A DNA stretch of 38,327 nt, from positions 1 to 38,327 of the forward strand of contig CAZNSG010000110.1 in the NCBI GenBank assembly GCA_964575715.1, written 5' to 3'. This document shows, piece after piece, positions 1 through 8,232 of this stretch (the stretch's first letter is position 1; each line of letters opens with the position of its first letter). The DNA comes from PNAI01 sp964575715 (GTDB lineage: Bacteria; Pseudomonadota; Alphaproteobacteria; Rhizobiales; Xanthobacteraceae). Under the pieces are notes generated by a model. The model ran no database searches. It was not told the origin of the DNA and worked only from the letters and a program-made list of their open reading frames with translations. A program made the position numbers and the translations under genes.

Positions 1-48
1 AACCCGGATCACTCGCGCCCGAAGATCGTTCGAATAGCCCAAGCCCAT
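1..48 (-). CDS. IS630-type transposase, N-terminal fragment (runs off window)
   Basis: On the minus strand an ATG (46-48) is preceded six bases upstream by a perfect AGGAGG ribosome binding site (55-60). It opens a frame reading MGLGYSNDLRARVIRV to the window edge. That start resembles IS630-family transposases and their detached helix-turn-helix halves, which typically begin with a Y-S-x-D-L-R-x-R-V motif. Only 16 codons are visible, so the family call is tentative and whether the element is intact cannot be judged. Confidence 0.45.
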   Translation of the reverse strand, partial: MGLGYSNDLRARVIRV

Positions 49-222
49 CGCCGGCCTCCTCGAATTGAGGAGATCACAGAATCTTATTCGCGGCCGCTTG
101 GGAATCCCCTACGATTCATCCCAGGTGGAAAATGCTCTAGCGCAAAGAACGGCGGCCATAGGCCGCCTATGCTCCCCCTTTCAGGGGGAGGTAACAGGAG
201 CAACGCTGAATTCTTCGCGCGC
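49..222. other. Intergenic stretch with two GC-rich hairpins
   Basis: Between the transposase start and the flavin oxidoreductase stop I see no convincing gene. Two hairpins lie in it. One is a perfect 7-bp stem with ATA loop (151-167). The other is CTCCCCC/GGGGGAG with a TTTCA-type loop (172-190), a short form of the palindrome family seen repeatedly in this window. As they lie just 3' of the minus-strand gene ending at 223 they could end its transcript, but no T-run follows. Confidence 0.5.
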
Positions 223-1419
223 TCATGCTGTAGCCGGCACGCGCTTGACCTGATGGGCTTGCAGTTTCGGCAGCACTTCGCGGCCGAAGCGGCGGATCTG
301 CTCGAGGAACAGCTCGTGCGGCAGCGCGCCCAGATTCATGTTGAGCAGCAGCGCGTTGGCGCCGTAATGCTCGGCCGCGTCAATCAGCCGTTCGGTGACG
401 TGTTTCGCCGGCCCCCACGCCAGTTCGTTGTTGTCGATCCGCCGCTCCACGTCGGCAGCCGTCATGGCTTTCATCTTTTCGCGGTCGAGGCCCGCGGCGG
501 CGCGATTTTCCGGGCGCACATAGTCGAAGGAAGACGGATTGACATAGCCGGAGGCCTTGACCGCGGCCTCCTTTTCCCTGGTCGAGCCGTGATGCCAGAG
601 CGTGTGGACAAAATAAAAGTAGTGCGGCGCGTATTCATTAAGCGCCTGCGCCTTGTCGGCGGCAACCCAGGCGTCGGTGAAAAAACACAGATGTTCGGGC
701 GTGATGCTGTGACCATGCTGCTGAAGCGACTTCGCGAAATGGCTGACGATGTCCTCGGTCAAGCCGCGCTTGAAGTCCGGCAGCACCGCGCAGAAATTGT
801 GCTTGCCCGCCCATTCGATCGTTTCCTTGGAACCCGTGAACGGAATCCAGACCGGCGGGCGCGGCTGCTGATAGGGCCGCGGCCAGATCGCGATGTCGTG
901 AAATTTCCAAAACTTGCCCTGGTGCGAGAACATGGGCTCGCTCCAGGCCTTGAGAATGACCTCGACTGCTTCCTCGAAGCGCGCGCGCGATTCCGCCATC
1001 GGCACGTTATAGACATTGTATTCGCGCGGCACGCCGCGGGCGAAACCGGAGATGATGCGGCCGCGCGAGAGACAATCCGCCATCGCGAGCTCCTCGGCGA
1101 TGCGCAGCGGATTATGAATTGGCAGCAGATTGCCGAGGATCAGAAATTTCAGTTTGGTCGTGCGTTGCGCCGCCGCCGCCGCCATCATGTTGGGCGAATT
1201 CATCATCCCATGCGGCGTGGTGTGATGTTCGTTCAATCCGACGCCGTCATAGCCGAGCCGGTCCATCTCCGCCCAGGCGTCGAGATGTTCGGCATAGGTG
1301 AGCGCCGCGGTCTCGGGATCGAAGTGATCCCGCGGCAGCGGATAGGGCATGAACTTGGCTTGCTTGTAGTCGTCGAAATGCTTGCGATAGGCCAACAGGT
1401 CGAAAATAAAAACTCTCAC
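223..1419 (-). CDS. LLM-class (luciferase-like) flavin-dependent oxidoreductase
   Basis: The 398-residue protein has the luciferase-like monooxygenase fold signature: an N-terminal YAEHLDAWAEMDRLGYDG segment, the EHHTTPHG loop, the GNLLPIHNPLRIAEELAMAD strand-helix and the RGRIISGFARGV segment. Members use reduced FMN (or F420) to oxidise or monooxygenate small organic substrates in the cytoplasm. The substrate is unknown. The start is a GTG (1417-1419) whose last bases overlap the TGA of the upstream crotonase gene (GTGA), so the two are translationally coupled. The frame stays open upstream through the crotonase gene, but that upstream part is antisense-like noise. Length and motifs are complete. 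Confidence 0.88.
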   Translation of the reverse strand: MRVFIFDLLAYRKHFDDYKQAKFMPYPLPRDHFDPETAALTYAEHLDAWAEMDRLGYDGVGLNEHHTTPHGMMNSPNMMAAAAAQRTTKLKFLILGNLLPIHNPLRIAEELAMADCLSRGRIISGFARGVPREYNVYNVPMAESRARFEEAVEVILKAWSEPMFSHQGKFWKFHDIAIWPRPYQQPRPPVWIPFTGSKETIEWAGKHNFCAVLPDFKRGLTEDIVSHFAKSLQQHGHSITPEHLCFFTDAWVAADKAQALNEYAPHYFYFVHTLWHHGSTREKEAAVKASGYVNPSSFDYVRPENRAAAGLDREKMKAMTAADVERRIDNNELAWGPAKHVTERLIDAAEHYGANALLLNMNLGALPHELFLEQIRRFGREVLPKLQAHQVKRVPATA

Positions 1420-2153
1420 GTGCGGCTCATCTTGATTTCGGCTGCGGAGTTGATGGTGGCGTGCAGGTTGCGCGCGTATTCGACCGCGCCGGCGACCGGC
1501 ATGTCGGGCGCGGTGCGCACATATTCCTTGGCGGCGCGCAGCGAGATGGACGGCGCTTTCAGCATGGCGGCGGTGAGCTTGTCGAGCGTTGCATCGAGTT
1601 GCGCCGCCGGCACCACGTCGCTGACGATGCCGTAAGAGAGCGCGCGCTCGGCGCTCACCTCGAACATGGAATACACGAGGTACGCCATCGCCTTGCGCGG
1701 TACGCGGTCGACCAGCGACGACATCACCATGGTCGGCATGATTTGGTGCGCCATCTCCGGTACCGAAAACGTCGCCTTGTCGCTGGCGAGCGTGATGTCG
1801 CAAGCCGCCGCGATGGCGCAGCCAAAACCATGCGCGCCGCCCTGCACCACGGCGATGACCGGAATTGGTGAATTGCGCAGCGCGCCATAGGCATCGAACA
1901 CCACGTCGGAAAAATTTCGCCGCGCATAGGCGGTCGGTTCGACCGCCGGGCGAGAACCCATGCCGGCGCGCCCGACGCAAAAATCCGGACCTGCGCCGCG
2001 CAGAACCACGATGTCCGAGGTCTTGGGCGCGTCGTTAATCAGGCGCGTGAGCCGCGCCACCATGTCGTCCGAGACGGCATTGCCGCGTTCGGGATGGTTG
2101 AGTGTGATGCGCAGGATCGGGCCGACCTGCTGGGTCAGGATATCGTCGGACAT
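1416..2153 (-). CDS. Enoyl-CoA hydratase/isomerase (crotonase) family protein
   Basis: The 245-residue protein follows the crotonase pattern: LRITLNHPERGNAVS near the N-terminus, the oxyanion-hole segment GPDFCVGRAG, then GGAHGFGCAIAAACD and the helix with VPEMAHQIMP. In true enoyl-CoA hydratases two glutamates activate water. Here the first is replaced by alanine (A113, in GFGCAIAAACD) while the second (E133, in VPEM) remains, so simple hydratase activity is doubtful and isomerase, hydrolase or C-C lyase chemistry is possible. The ATG at 2153 (MSDDIL) is chosen because an AAAGG motif precedes it and family alignment starts there; an in-frame start 12 codons upstream exists. It is the first gene of a two-gene unit with the flavin oxidoreductase. 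Confidence 0.85.
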   Translation of the reverse strand: MSDDILTQQVGPILRITLNHPERGNAVSDDMVARLTRLINDAPKTSDIVVLRGAGPDFCVGRAGMGSRPAVEPTAYARRNFSDVVFDAYGALRNSPIPVIAVVQGGAHGFGCAIAAACDITLASDKATFSVPEMAHQIMPTMVMSSLVDRVPRKAMAYLVYSMFEVSAERALSYGIVSDVVPAAQLDATLDKLTAAMLKAPSISLRAAKEYVRTAPDMPVAGAVEYARNLHATINSAAEIKMSRT

Positions 2154-2280
2154 GCAAACGCCTTTCGATTTGGAGCGGGCGCGGAGCATATCGTCGAGAC
2201 GGCGGGCATTGCTAGAGCATGCTGCACGATTGATGCCGGGGGCCGCTCGCCCTATGCTGCCGCCCGATGAATAATGCCTT

Positions 2281-2314
2281 GACCCTCCCCCGCAAGAGGG
2301 AGCGTCGGGGGGTC
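2281..2314. repeat. GC-rich palindromic intergenic repeat (short copy)
   Basis: GACC...GGTC flanks enclose CTCCCCCGCAAGAGGGAG, an imperfect hairpin of the same family as 4660-4792, 18016-18165 and 35131-35251. It sits in the divergent intergenic region between the crotonase and the molybdenum hydroxylase large-subunit gene. Confidence 0.6.
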
Positions 2315-2359
2315 ATCACGTGAACCAAATTCCGTTATTGACGAAAGAAACTTCACGCG

Positions 2360-4645
2360 ATGACCGCTAACACCAAATGGATCGGCCAGTCGGTCGAGCG
2401 GCTGGAAGACCCGCCGCTGGTCACCGGACATGGACGATTCGTTGGCGACATCAATTTTCCGCGCCAGCTTCACATGCGCATGGTGCGCTCCAACCACGCC
2501 CACGGAAAAATTCTCTCCATTGACGCAAAAGCCGCTCGCGCGCTGCCCGGTGTTGTCGCGGTGTGGATGTCCGCCGACATTCCCGATGTGCCGCCGGTCG
2601 ATTTTCGCGAAGGGCCGATCGAAAAGCTCGCGCCCTACCGCCAGCCGGTGCTGGCCATCGGCAAGGTGCGCTATGTCGGCGACCCGGTCGCCGCTGTGTT
2701 TGCGCAAGACGCTTATGTCGCGGAGGACGCGGCCGATCTTGTCACTATGGAGATCGAGGAATTGCCGCCGCTGCTGTCCGCAAAGCTTACGCCTGCCGAA
2801 TTCTCGCCCGGCCAAAACACCGAAGCCGACATTTTGCGTCAGGGCTATGGCGACATCGACGCGGCGTTTAGCAAAGCGCACACCGTCGTAGAGCTAGAGC
2901 TGACCTGCGGCCGGCATTCCGGCGTCCCGCTGGAAACCCGCGGCGCCATCGGCCGCTACGATGCTTCGCGCGACATGCTGGAGCTGCACGGCGCCGCCAA
3001 GGTGCCGCACCGCAATCAAGAGCTGATCGCGCGCATGCTCGATCGCAAACTAACCTCGGTGAACGTGTTCGAGTCGCACGTCGGCGGCGGGTTTGGCATC
3101 CGCGGTGAGCTCTACCCCGAGGACATCTTGGTATGCGTTGCTGCCATGCGGCTCGGCCGGCCGGTAAAATGGATCGAGGACCGGCGCGAGCACCTCATCG
3201 CTGCCAACCATTCGCGCAACCAGCATCACAAAATTCGCGCCGCGGTCACCGCCGACGGCGAAATTCTCGCCATCGATGACGAGATTTTCCACGACCAGGG
3301 CGCCTATGTGCGCACCCATGCCACGCGCGTGGCGATGATGACCTGCGGCGTGCTGCCCGGCCCCTATCGCGTGCCGCTCGCCTACCGCGCGGTCTGTCAT
3401 TTCCGCCTGACCAACAAGACGCCGGCCGCGACCTATCGCGCGCCCGGGCGCTTTGAGACCAGTTTTGTGCGCGAGCGGCTGGTCGATGCCATCGTGCATA
3501 AACTCAAGCTCGACCCGATCACGGTGCGCAAACGCAACGCAGTCACCGCCGCGGAAATGCCGTTCAAGCGGCCATTGCAAGCGCTGGGCGAGGAGATCCA
3601 CTTCGACTCTGGCGACTACCATGCGCTGCTCGACCAGCTGCTCGATCATGTCGAATGGGAAAAGCTCAATGCCGATCTCGCGCGCCGCCGTGCCGAGGGC
3701 GAGATGGTCGGCGTGGGGCTGGCGATGTTCGTGGAGAAAGCTGGCTTAGGCCCCAAGGATGGCGTGAACATCTCCGTCGATACCGCGGGCGCGGTCGAGG
3801 TGGTCACCGGCGGCGCCTCGCTCGGGCAGGGGTTCGAGACCGTGATGGCGCAAGTTGCGGCAGAAATGCTTGGGCTTAATTATCAGCGCGTGCGCGTGAT
3901 CCACGGCCAGACCGATCGAATTTCACACGGTATCGGCGCGCACGCCTCGCGCGCGACCGTGATGACGGCATCCGCCACAAGAGTCGCCGCGCTCAATTTG
4001 CGCGCGAAGGCGCTTCAAGCGGCAGCCGAATTGCTGCAAGCGCTGCCCGAGGCGCTCGATATCGTCAACGGCGAAGTGATCCGCACCGACCGTGCCGGCG
4101 GTCCCTCGATCGGCCTCGGCCAGCTCGCCGCCGCCAAGGACGGCAGGCTCGAAGCCGAAGGCTGGTTTCATGCCGAGCATCAAGTCTATCCGTATGGCGA
4201 TCATCTGGCGGTGGTGAAGGTCGATCCCGATACCGGCGGCGTCAAGGTCGAGCGCTATGTCATCGCCTACGACATCGGCCGCGCCATCAATCCGGCGCTG
4301 GTCAAGGGCCAGATCGCGGGCGGCTGTGCGCAGGGCCTGGGCGGCGCGCTGCTGGAGGAGTTCACCTACAACGAGCGCGGCGATCCGCTTAGCGTAACGT
4401 TTGCCGATTATCTGCTGCCCACGTTGCGCGACGTCCCCGACATCGAAATCATTTTGACGGAAGATGCACCCAGCCCGCTCAATCCGCTTGGGCTCAAGGG
4501 CGCGGGCGAGAGCGGCATCAATGGCGTCGGCGCCGCCATTGCCTCCGCCATCGACGACGCCATCGGCATCCCAGGCGCGGTGACGCAACTGCCTGTGACG
4601 CCGCAGCGTCTGAAGGCTATGATTGACGGAACGCGCAAGCGCTGA
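2360..4645 (+). CDS. Xanthine dehydrogenase family protein, molybdopterin-binding large subunit
   Basis: At 761 residues this is the size of CoxL/XdhA-type large subunits of molybdenum hydroxylases, which hold the Mo-cytosine-dinucleotide cofactor and hydroxylate aldehydes, N-heterocycles or aromatic acyl-CoAs with water as oxygen donor. Visible signatures are the start RLEDPPLVTGHGRFVGDI, the Mo-cofactor loop VGGGFGIRGE (241-250), ATYRAPGRFETSF, and the C-terminal GLKGAGESG with catalytic Glu717. The AYxCSFR loop of true CO dehydrogenase is absent, so it is not a CO-oxidising form I enzyme. Its electron-transfer partners are probably the small subunit at 6314 and possibly the FAD subunit at 9305. 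The ATG has only a weak purine-rich leader. Confidence 0.9.
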   Translation: MTANTKWIGQSVERLEDPPLVTGHGRFVGDINFPRQLHMRMVRSNHAHGKILSIDAKAARALPGVVAVWMSADIPDVPPVDFREGPIEKLAPYRQPVLAIGKVRYVGDPVAAVFAQDAYVAEDAADLVTMEIEELPPLLSAKLTPAEFSPGQNTEADILRQGYGDIDAAFSKAHTVVELELTCGRHSGVPLETRGAIGRYDASRDMLELHGAAKVPHRNQELIARMLDRKLTSVNVFESHVGGGFGIRGELYPEDILVCVAAMRLGRPVKWIEDRREHLIAANHSRNQHHKIRAAVTADGEILAIDDEIFHDQGAYVRTHATRVAMMTCGVLPGPYRVPLAYRAVCHFRLTNKTPAATYRAPGRFETSFVRERLVDAIVHKLKLDPITVRKRNAVTAAEMPFKRPLQALGEEIHFDSGDYHALLDQLLDHVEWEKLNADLARRRAEGEMVGVGLAMFVEKAGLGPKDGVNISVDTAGAVEVVTGGASLGQGFETVMAQVAAEMLGLNYQRVRVIHGQTDRISHGIGAHASRATVMTASATRVAALNLRAKALQAAAELLQALPEALDIVNGEVIRTDRAGGPSIGLGQLAAAKDGRLEAEGWFHAEHQVYPYGDHLAVVKVDPDTGGVKVERYVIAYDIGRAINPALVKGQIAGGCAQGLGGALLEEFTYNERGDPLSVTFADYLLPTLRDVPDIEIILTEDAPSPLNPLGLKGAGESGINGVGAAIASAIDDAIGIPGAVTQLPVTPQRLKAMIDGTRKR

Positions 4646-4659
4646 AGCCTGCTCCCTTC

Positions 4660-4792
4660 ACCCTCCCCTGGAGGGGGAGGGTCGGCGAGCGTAGCGAGCC
4701 GGGGTGGGGTGTATTTGTCTCGAAGTTAGTCACACCACCCCGCCCGTCTTCGCTTCGCTCAGACGTGCGACCCTCCCCCTCCAGGGGAGGGT
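4660..4792. repeat. Long inverted repeat between large-subunit and UbiD genes
   Basis: Two perfectly complementary 25-base arms (4660-4684 and 4768-4792) built on ACCCTCCCCTGGAGGGGG flank a core that itself contains complementary GGGGTGGG/CCACCCC blocks. The whole lies inside what otherwise looks like one transcription unit, leaving 37 bases before the UbiD start. It is the best-preserved copy of the window's main palindrome family and would form a very stable RNA hairpin. Confidence 0.85.
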
Positions 4793-4829
4793 GTAGAGAA
4801 TGAATGTCGCGAGGATTTTGGAGTCCGCC

Positions 4830-6302
4830 ATGAATAAAGTCGAACCGCGCGCCGCGACCGCGAAATCCAACGCACCCAAGCAGGACCTGCGCGCGTGGCT
4901 TGCGCAGATGGAGGCCGCGGGCGAGGTCAAGCACATCGGCGGCGCCGGGCGCGAGGAGGAAATCGGCGGCATCGTCGATTTTCATCAGCGCAAGATTGGC
5001 AACCCAGCGGTGCTGTTCGACGACATTCCCGGCTATCCGCGCGGGCATCGCGTGCTGGCCAACATTCTCACCTCGGTCCGGCGCATCAATCTCACGCTGG
5101 GCAATGATGCCGACGGCAGCGAAATGGAACTGGTGCGCTACTGGCGGCGCTACATGAAAGAGGCGAAATCGATTCCTCCGGTCACGCTGCCCACCGGCGC
5201 GCTGCTGGAGAATGTGAAAGAGGGCGGCGACATCGATCTGTTCAAGATTCCGGTCCCCAAATGGCACGAGCACGACGGCGGCTATTACATCGGCACTGGC
5301 TGCATGGTGATCATGCGCGATCCCGACTCAGGCTGGATCAATTATGCCGCCTACCGCGTGCAGGCGCACGATCGCGCGCTCGCGAGCGTGATGGCATCGA
5401 AGGGCAAGCACGGCAACATCATCATGCGCAAATACCACGAGCGCGGTGAGAAGTGCCCGATCGCGGTGGTGTGCGGCATGCATCCTGCGCTGTTCATGAT
5501 CGCGGGCTTGGAAATTCCCTACGGCAAGAATGAATACGACGCGGCCGGCGGGCTGCTCGGCGAGCCGGTGGAAGTGATTTTGGGGCCGAAGACCGGCCTG
5601 CCCATTCCGGCGCACGCCGAGATCGCGTTCGAGGGCTTCGTGCATCCCAACGATCTGATCGACGAAGGGCCGCTCGGCGAGTGGACCGGCTATTACGCCG
5701 GCGGCCTCAAGAAAGAACCCGCGATCCGCATTGAGAGCATGATGTATCGCGACAACCCGATCCTGCTCGGCGCCATCCCGGGCATTCCGCCGGACGACGA
5801 TTCGTTCTATCGCGGCACCTATCGTTCGGGCGCGGTGTGGAACCAGCTCGAAGCCGCGGGCGTGCCGGAGGTGAAGGGCGTGTGGTCGCACGCCGCCGGT
5901 GGCAGCCGGCTGTGGCTCACAGTCTCGATCAAGCAAATGTACGCCGGCCATTCCAAGCAGGCCGGCCTGATCGCCTCGCAGTGTCATGCCGGCGCTTATG
6001 TGAACCGCTTTGTCGTGGTGGTGGACGACGACATCAATCCCGCCGACATGGACAAGGTGATCTGGGCGATGTGCACGCGCTTCGATCCGCGCGAGGGTTT
6101 GGAAACCCTGCGCGGCTGTTGGAGTTCGGCGCTCGATCCCATGGCCTATGCGCCCGACGATCCGCGCAACGCGCGTGTGGTGATCGACGCCTGCCGGCCG
6201 TGGTCGCGGCGCGATACTTTTCCGATCGAGGCGCGTCCGAGCCAGGAGCTCGACGCACGCATCCGGGCGAAATGGGCGCATGTGCTGCCGAAGGGTTCGT
6301 GA
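4830..6302 (+). CDS. UbiD family decarboxylase (first copy)
   Basis: The 490-residue protein is a prenylated-FMN-dependent (de)carboxylase acting on aromatic, heteroaromatic or alpha,beta-unsaturated acids. The UbiD/Fdc catalytic triad is visible: Arg176 (in INYAAYRVQ), Glu279 and Glu284 (in DEGPLGEWTGYY), nearly the same numbering as R173/E277/E282 of fungal Fdc1. ATG 4830 is preferred over an in-frame ATG at 4800 because GGAG lies 8 bases before it. It is placed between large and small molybdenum hydroxylase subunit genes, and its TGA overlaps a possible GTG start of the small subunit, which argues for joint expression and linked function. Substrate unknown; the cofactor-making UbiX is not in the window. 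Confidence 0.9.
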   Translation: MNKVEPRAATAKSNAPKQDLRAWLAQMEAAGEVKHIGGAGREEEIGGIVDFHQRKIGNPAVLFDDIPGYPRGHRVLANILTSVRRINLTLGNDADGSEMELVRYWRRYMKEAKSIPPVTLPTGALLENVKEGGDIDLFKIPVPKWHEHDGGYYIGTGCMVIMRDPDSGWINYAAYRVQAHDRALASVMASKGKHGNIIMRKYHERGEKCPIAVVCGMHPALFMIAGLEIPYGKNEYDAAGGLLGEPVEVILGPKTGLPIPAHAEIAFEGFVHPNDLIDEGPLGEWTGYYAGGLKKEPAIRIESMMYRDNPILLGAIPGIPPDDDSFYRGTYRSGAVWNQLEAAGVPEVKGVWSHAAGGSRLWLTVSIKQMYAGHSKQAGLIASQCHAGAYVNRFVVVVDDDINPADMDKVIWAMCTRFDPREGLETLRGCWSSALDPMAYAPDDPRNARVVIDACRPWSRRDTFPIEARPSQELDARIRAKWAHVLPKGS

Positions 6303-6313
6303 TTGACTTTGCG

Positions 6314-6793
6314 ATGACCGAGAAAATTAACTTCACTCTCAACGTCAATGGCCACGACTATGCGGTGCGCGTCGAGCCGCGGCGCACGCTCGCCGACACC
6401 ATCCGCGACGAATGCGGGCTTACCGGCACGCACCTCGGCTGCGAGCATGGCGTGTGCGGTGCCTGCACAATTATCATCGACGGCGAGGCGGTGCGCTCGT
6501 GTCTCATGTTCGCGGTGCAGGCCGCGGGCAAAAGCATCCGCACCGTCGAGGGTCTTGCCAATGGCGATATGCTGCATCCGCTGCAGCGCGCGTTCATCGC
6601 CCATCACGGCCTGCAGTGCGGCTACTGCACGCCGGGATTTCTGATGCTTGCCGCTAACACTTTGGAGAAACAGCCCGACATCGGCGACGAGGAACTGCTC
6701 GACGTGCTGGCCTCCAACCTGTGCCGCTGCACCGGCTATGGCAACATCGTCAAGGCGGTGCAGGCCGCGCGGGCGGAGATGAAGCGTCGATAG
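6314..6793 (+). CDS. (2Fe-2S)-binding small subunit of a molybdenum hydroxylase (first copy)
   Basis: The 159-residue protein is a complete CoxS/XdhC-type subunit passing electrons from the Mo site toward FAD. The plant-type cluster ligands are C43, C48, C51 and C63 (CEHGVCGAC and C in RSCLM). The second cluster ligands are C102, C105, C137 and C139 (QCGYC and CRC). Start choice is uncertain: ATG 6314 gives the usual family N-terminus, whereas the in-frame GTG 6299 overlaps the UbiD stop and has AAGGG close upstream. It probably belongs with the large subunit at 2360. It is about 60% similar by eye to the second copy at 10190. Confidence 0.92.
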   Translation: MTEKINFTLNVNGHDYAVRVEPRRTLADTIRDECGLTGTHLGCEHGVCGACTIIIDGEAVRSCLMFAVQAAGKSIRTVEGLANGDMLHPLQRAFIAHHGLQCGYCTPGFLMLAANTLEKQPDIGDEELLDVLASNLCRCTGYGNIVKAVQAARAEMKRR

Positions 6794-6872
6794 CGGCTGA
6801 ATTATTCAAGCACGCGCAAGGCTTTGACCAAACCCTCTTCCGCCCGCCATAGGAGCAGCATATTCTTGCAAG

Positions 6873-7100
6873 ATGACAAAACTGTTGGAACAAGCGCTTG
6901 CAGCCGTTCGCCGGTTGCCCTCAGACAGCCAGGACGAAATCGCGCGCGCGATGCTCCAGCTTGCATCGAGCGGCGGCGAGCCGGAGCCGGTCGACCCGGT
7001 GCATCTATCTGCCGTGCTCGAAGGCCTTGCACAAGCCAAGCGCCGCGAGTTCGCGACCGATGCTGAAGTGGAAGCCGCGTTCCGCCGCTTCGATCGATGA
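6873..7100 (+). CDS. ParD-like antitoxin of a type II toxin-antitoxin module
   Basis: This 75-residue, mostly helical acidic protein (LEQALAAVRRLPSDSQDEIARAMLQLA, ending EVEAAFRRFDR) matches the short antitoxins coded just upstream of ParE/RelE toxins in rhizobia. Such antitoxins bind and neutralise the toxin and repress their own promoter. Its TGA overlaps the ATG of the toxin frame (ATGA at 7097-7100), the usual coupling. The antitoxin looks intact although its toxin is broken. Confidence 0.7.
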   Translation: MTKLLEQALAAVRRLPSDSQDEIARAMLQLASSGGEPEPVDPVHLSAVLEGLAQAKRREFATDAEVEAAFRRFDR

Positions 7101-7332
7101 AGCTGCGCTTTACGCCGCCGCTGTACGCGTGCGGGCCGCCATCCTCGATTCATTGCAAAATCTCGTCCTGTTTCCCGAGGTCGGGCGGCGGCAAACCGTC
7201 GAGGGGGTGCGCAAGCTCGTAACACGGAAATATCCTTATCTCGTCTATTACACAGTGGATCGCGCGGCTGAAGAAATCGTCATTCTTGCCATCCAGCACC
7301 CCGCGCGTGAGCGCGAACATTCCGACGCTTGA
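7097..7332 (+). pseudogene. ParE/RelE-type toxin with internal deletion and frameshift
   Basis: The start ATGAAGCTGCGCTTTACG reads MKLRFTP, the classic ParE N-terminus, but after seven codons that frame runs into unrelated sequence and stops near 7222. The conserved toxin body (VRAAILDSLQNLVLFPEVG, KYPYLVYYTVD, EIVILAIQHPARE) continues in another frame to 7332. Joined, about 78 residues remain where ParE toxins usually have 95-100, so roughly 20 codons of the first helical hairpin are missing and the frame is shifted. Translation from an internal GTG could yield only the C-terminal part. Most likely a dead toxin. Confidence 0.75.
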
Positions 7333-7470
7333 TACCAACGACGCACGGCGCTCTGCCTTGACGAAAACTGCGGCAGTGCAATGGCGCACAGGCTCCAGAC
7401 AATCCATTGCTGCATGTCGCTCACCCTTGGTCCGGGTGCCGCGTCTGATCCATCGGTGGTTGCTACGAAA

Positions 7471-8232
7471 CTAATTCTTGATCCGGTAGCCGGTCTTGAA
7501 AATCCACCACACAATTGTCAGGCAGATGGCGAGAAACAGAACGGTCATCGCCAGGCTGATACCCACGTGCACATCGGCTATTTCAAAAAAGCTCCAGCGG
7601 AATCCACTGATCAAATAGACGAGCGGATTGAACAGGGTAACCGTCTGCCAGAACGGCGGCAGCACGCTGGTGGAATAAAATGTGCCGCCCAAGAACGTCA
7701 ATGGCGTGATGACAAGAAGCGGCACGATCTGCAGCTGTTCAAAGCCATCCGCCCAGATGCCAATGATGAAGCCGAGAAGACTGAATGTCACGGCGGTCAG
7801 CACCAGGAATACCAGCATCCATACCGGGTGGGCGATCTGCAACGGAACGAAGAGGAATGCCGTCGCCAGAATGATCAGCCCGAGAATGATCGATTTGGTT
7901 GCGGCCGCGCCGACATAGCCAAGCACGATCTCGTAAAAGGATACCGGCGCCGATAGGATTTCAAAGATCGTTCCGGTGAAGCGGGGGAAGTAGATACCGA
8001 ATGACGCGTTCATGACGCTCTGCGTGAGCAGCATCAGCATGATCAGTCCGGGCACGATGAAGGCGCCGTAGCTGACGCCTTCAATCTCGGTAATGCGCGA
8101 ACCGATGGCGGCGCCAAAGACCACGAAATAGAGCGTGGTCGAAAGCACCGGAGACAAGATGCTTTGCATCAGCGTGCGTCCGGTGCGCGCCATTTCGAAC
8201 ATATAGATTGCCAGAACGGCGCGATGATTCAT
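7471..8232 (-). CDS. ABC-2 type transporter permease (YadH-like)
   Basis: The 253-residue protein has about six hydrophobic membrane segments (from ILSPVLSTTLYFVVFGAAIG to the last near the C-terminus) and a short basic tail, the layout of ABC-2 permeases such as YadH or NodJ. It would form the membrane channel of an exporter with the ATPase encoded immediately upstream; the ATPase TGA overlaps this ATG by four bases (ATGA). Family size is about 250-260 residues, so it is complete. The exported substrate is unknown. Confidence 0.88.
   Translation of the reverse strand: MNHRAVLAIYMFEMARTGRTLMQSILSPVLSTTLYFVVFGAAIGSRITEIEGVSYGAFIVPGLIMLMLLTQSVMNASFGIYFPRFTGTIFEILSAPVSFYEIVLGYVGAAATKSIILGLIILATAFLFVPLQIAHPVWMLVFLVLTAVTFSLLGFIIGIWADGFEQLQIVPLLVITPLTFLGGTFYSTSVLPPFWQTVTLFNPLVYLISGFRWSFFEIADVHVGISLAMTVLFLAICLTIVWWIFKTGYRIKN

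Noticed and set aside
169..1635. 488-codon plus-strand open frame
   Set aside because: It lies opposite the flavin oxidoreductase gene, has His/Arg-rich composition typical of an antisense frame in high-GC DNA, and no recognisable motif.
223..1980. A 585-codon minus-strand frame that could be taken as a fusion protein
   Set aside because: Only the part from 1419 on is luciferase-like; the upstream part is the crotonase gene read in the wrong frame. The GTGA overlap marks the true start.
2360..4645. Carbon monoxide dehydrogenase (CoxL form I)
   Set aside because: The active-site loop AYxCSFR is missing; the corresponding segment reads ATYRAPGRF. The same holds for 35303-37624.
7333..7470. 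Possible RNA gene or terminator between the toxin remnant and the permease
   Set aside because: No stable stem with T-run and no tRNA-like pattern was seen.
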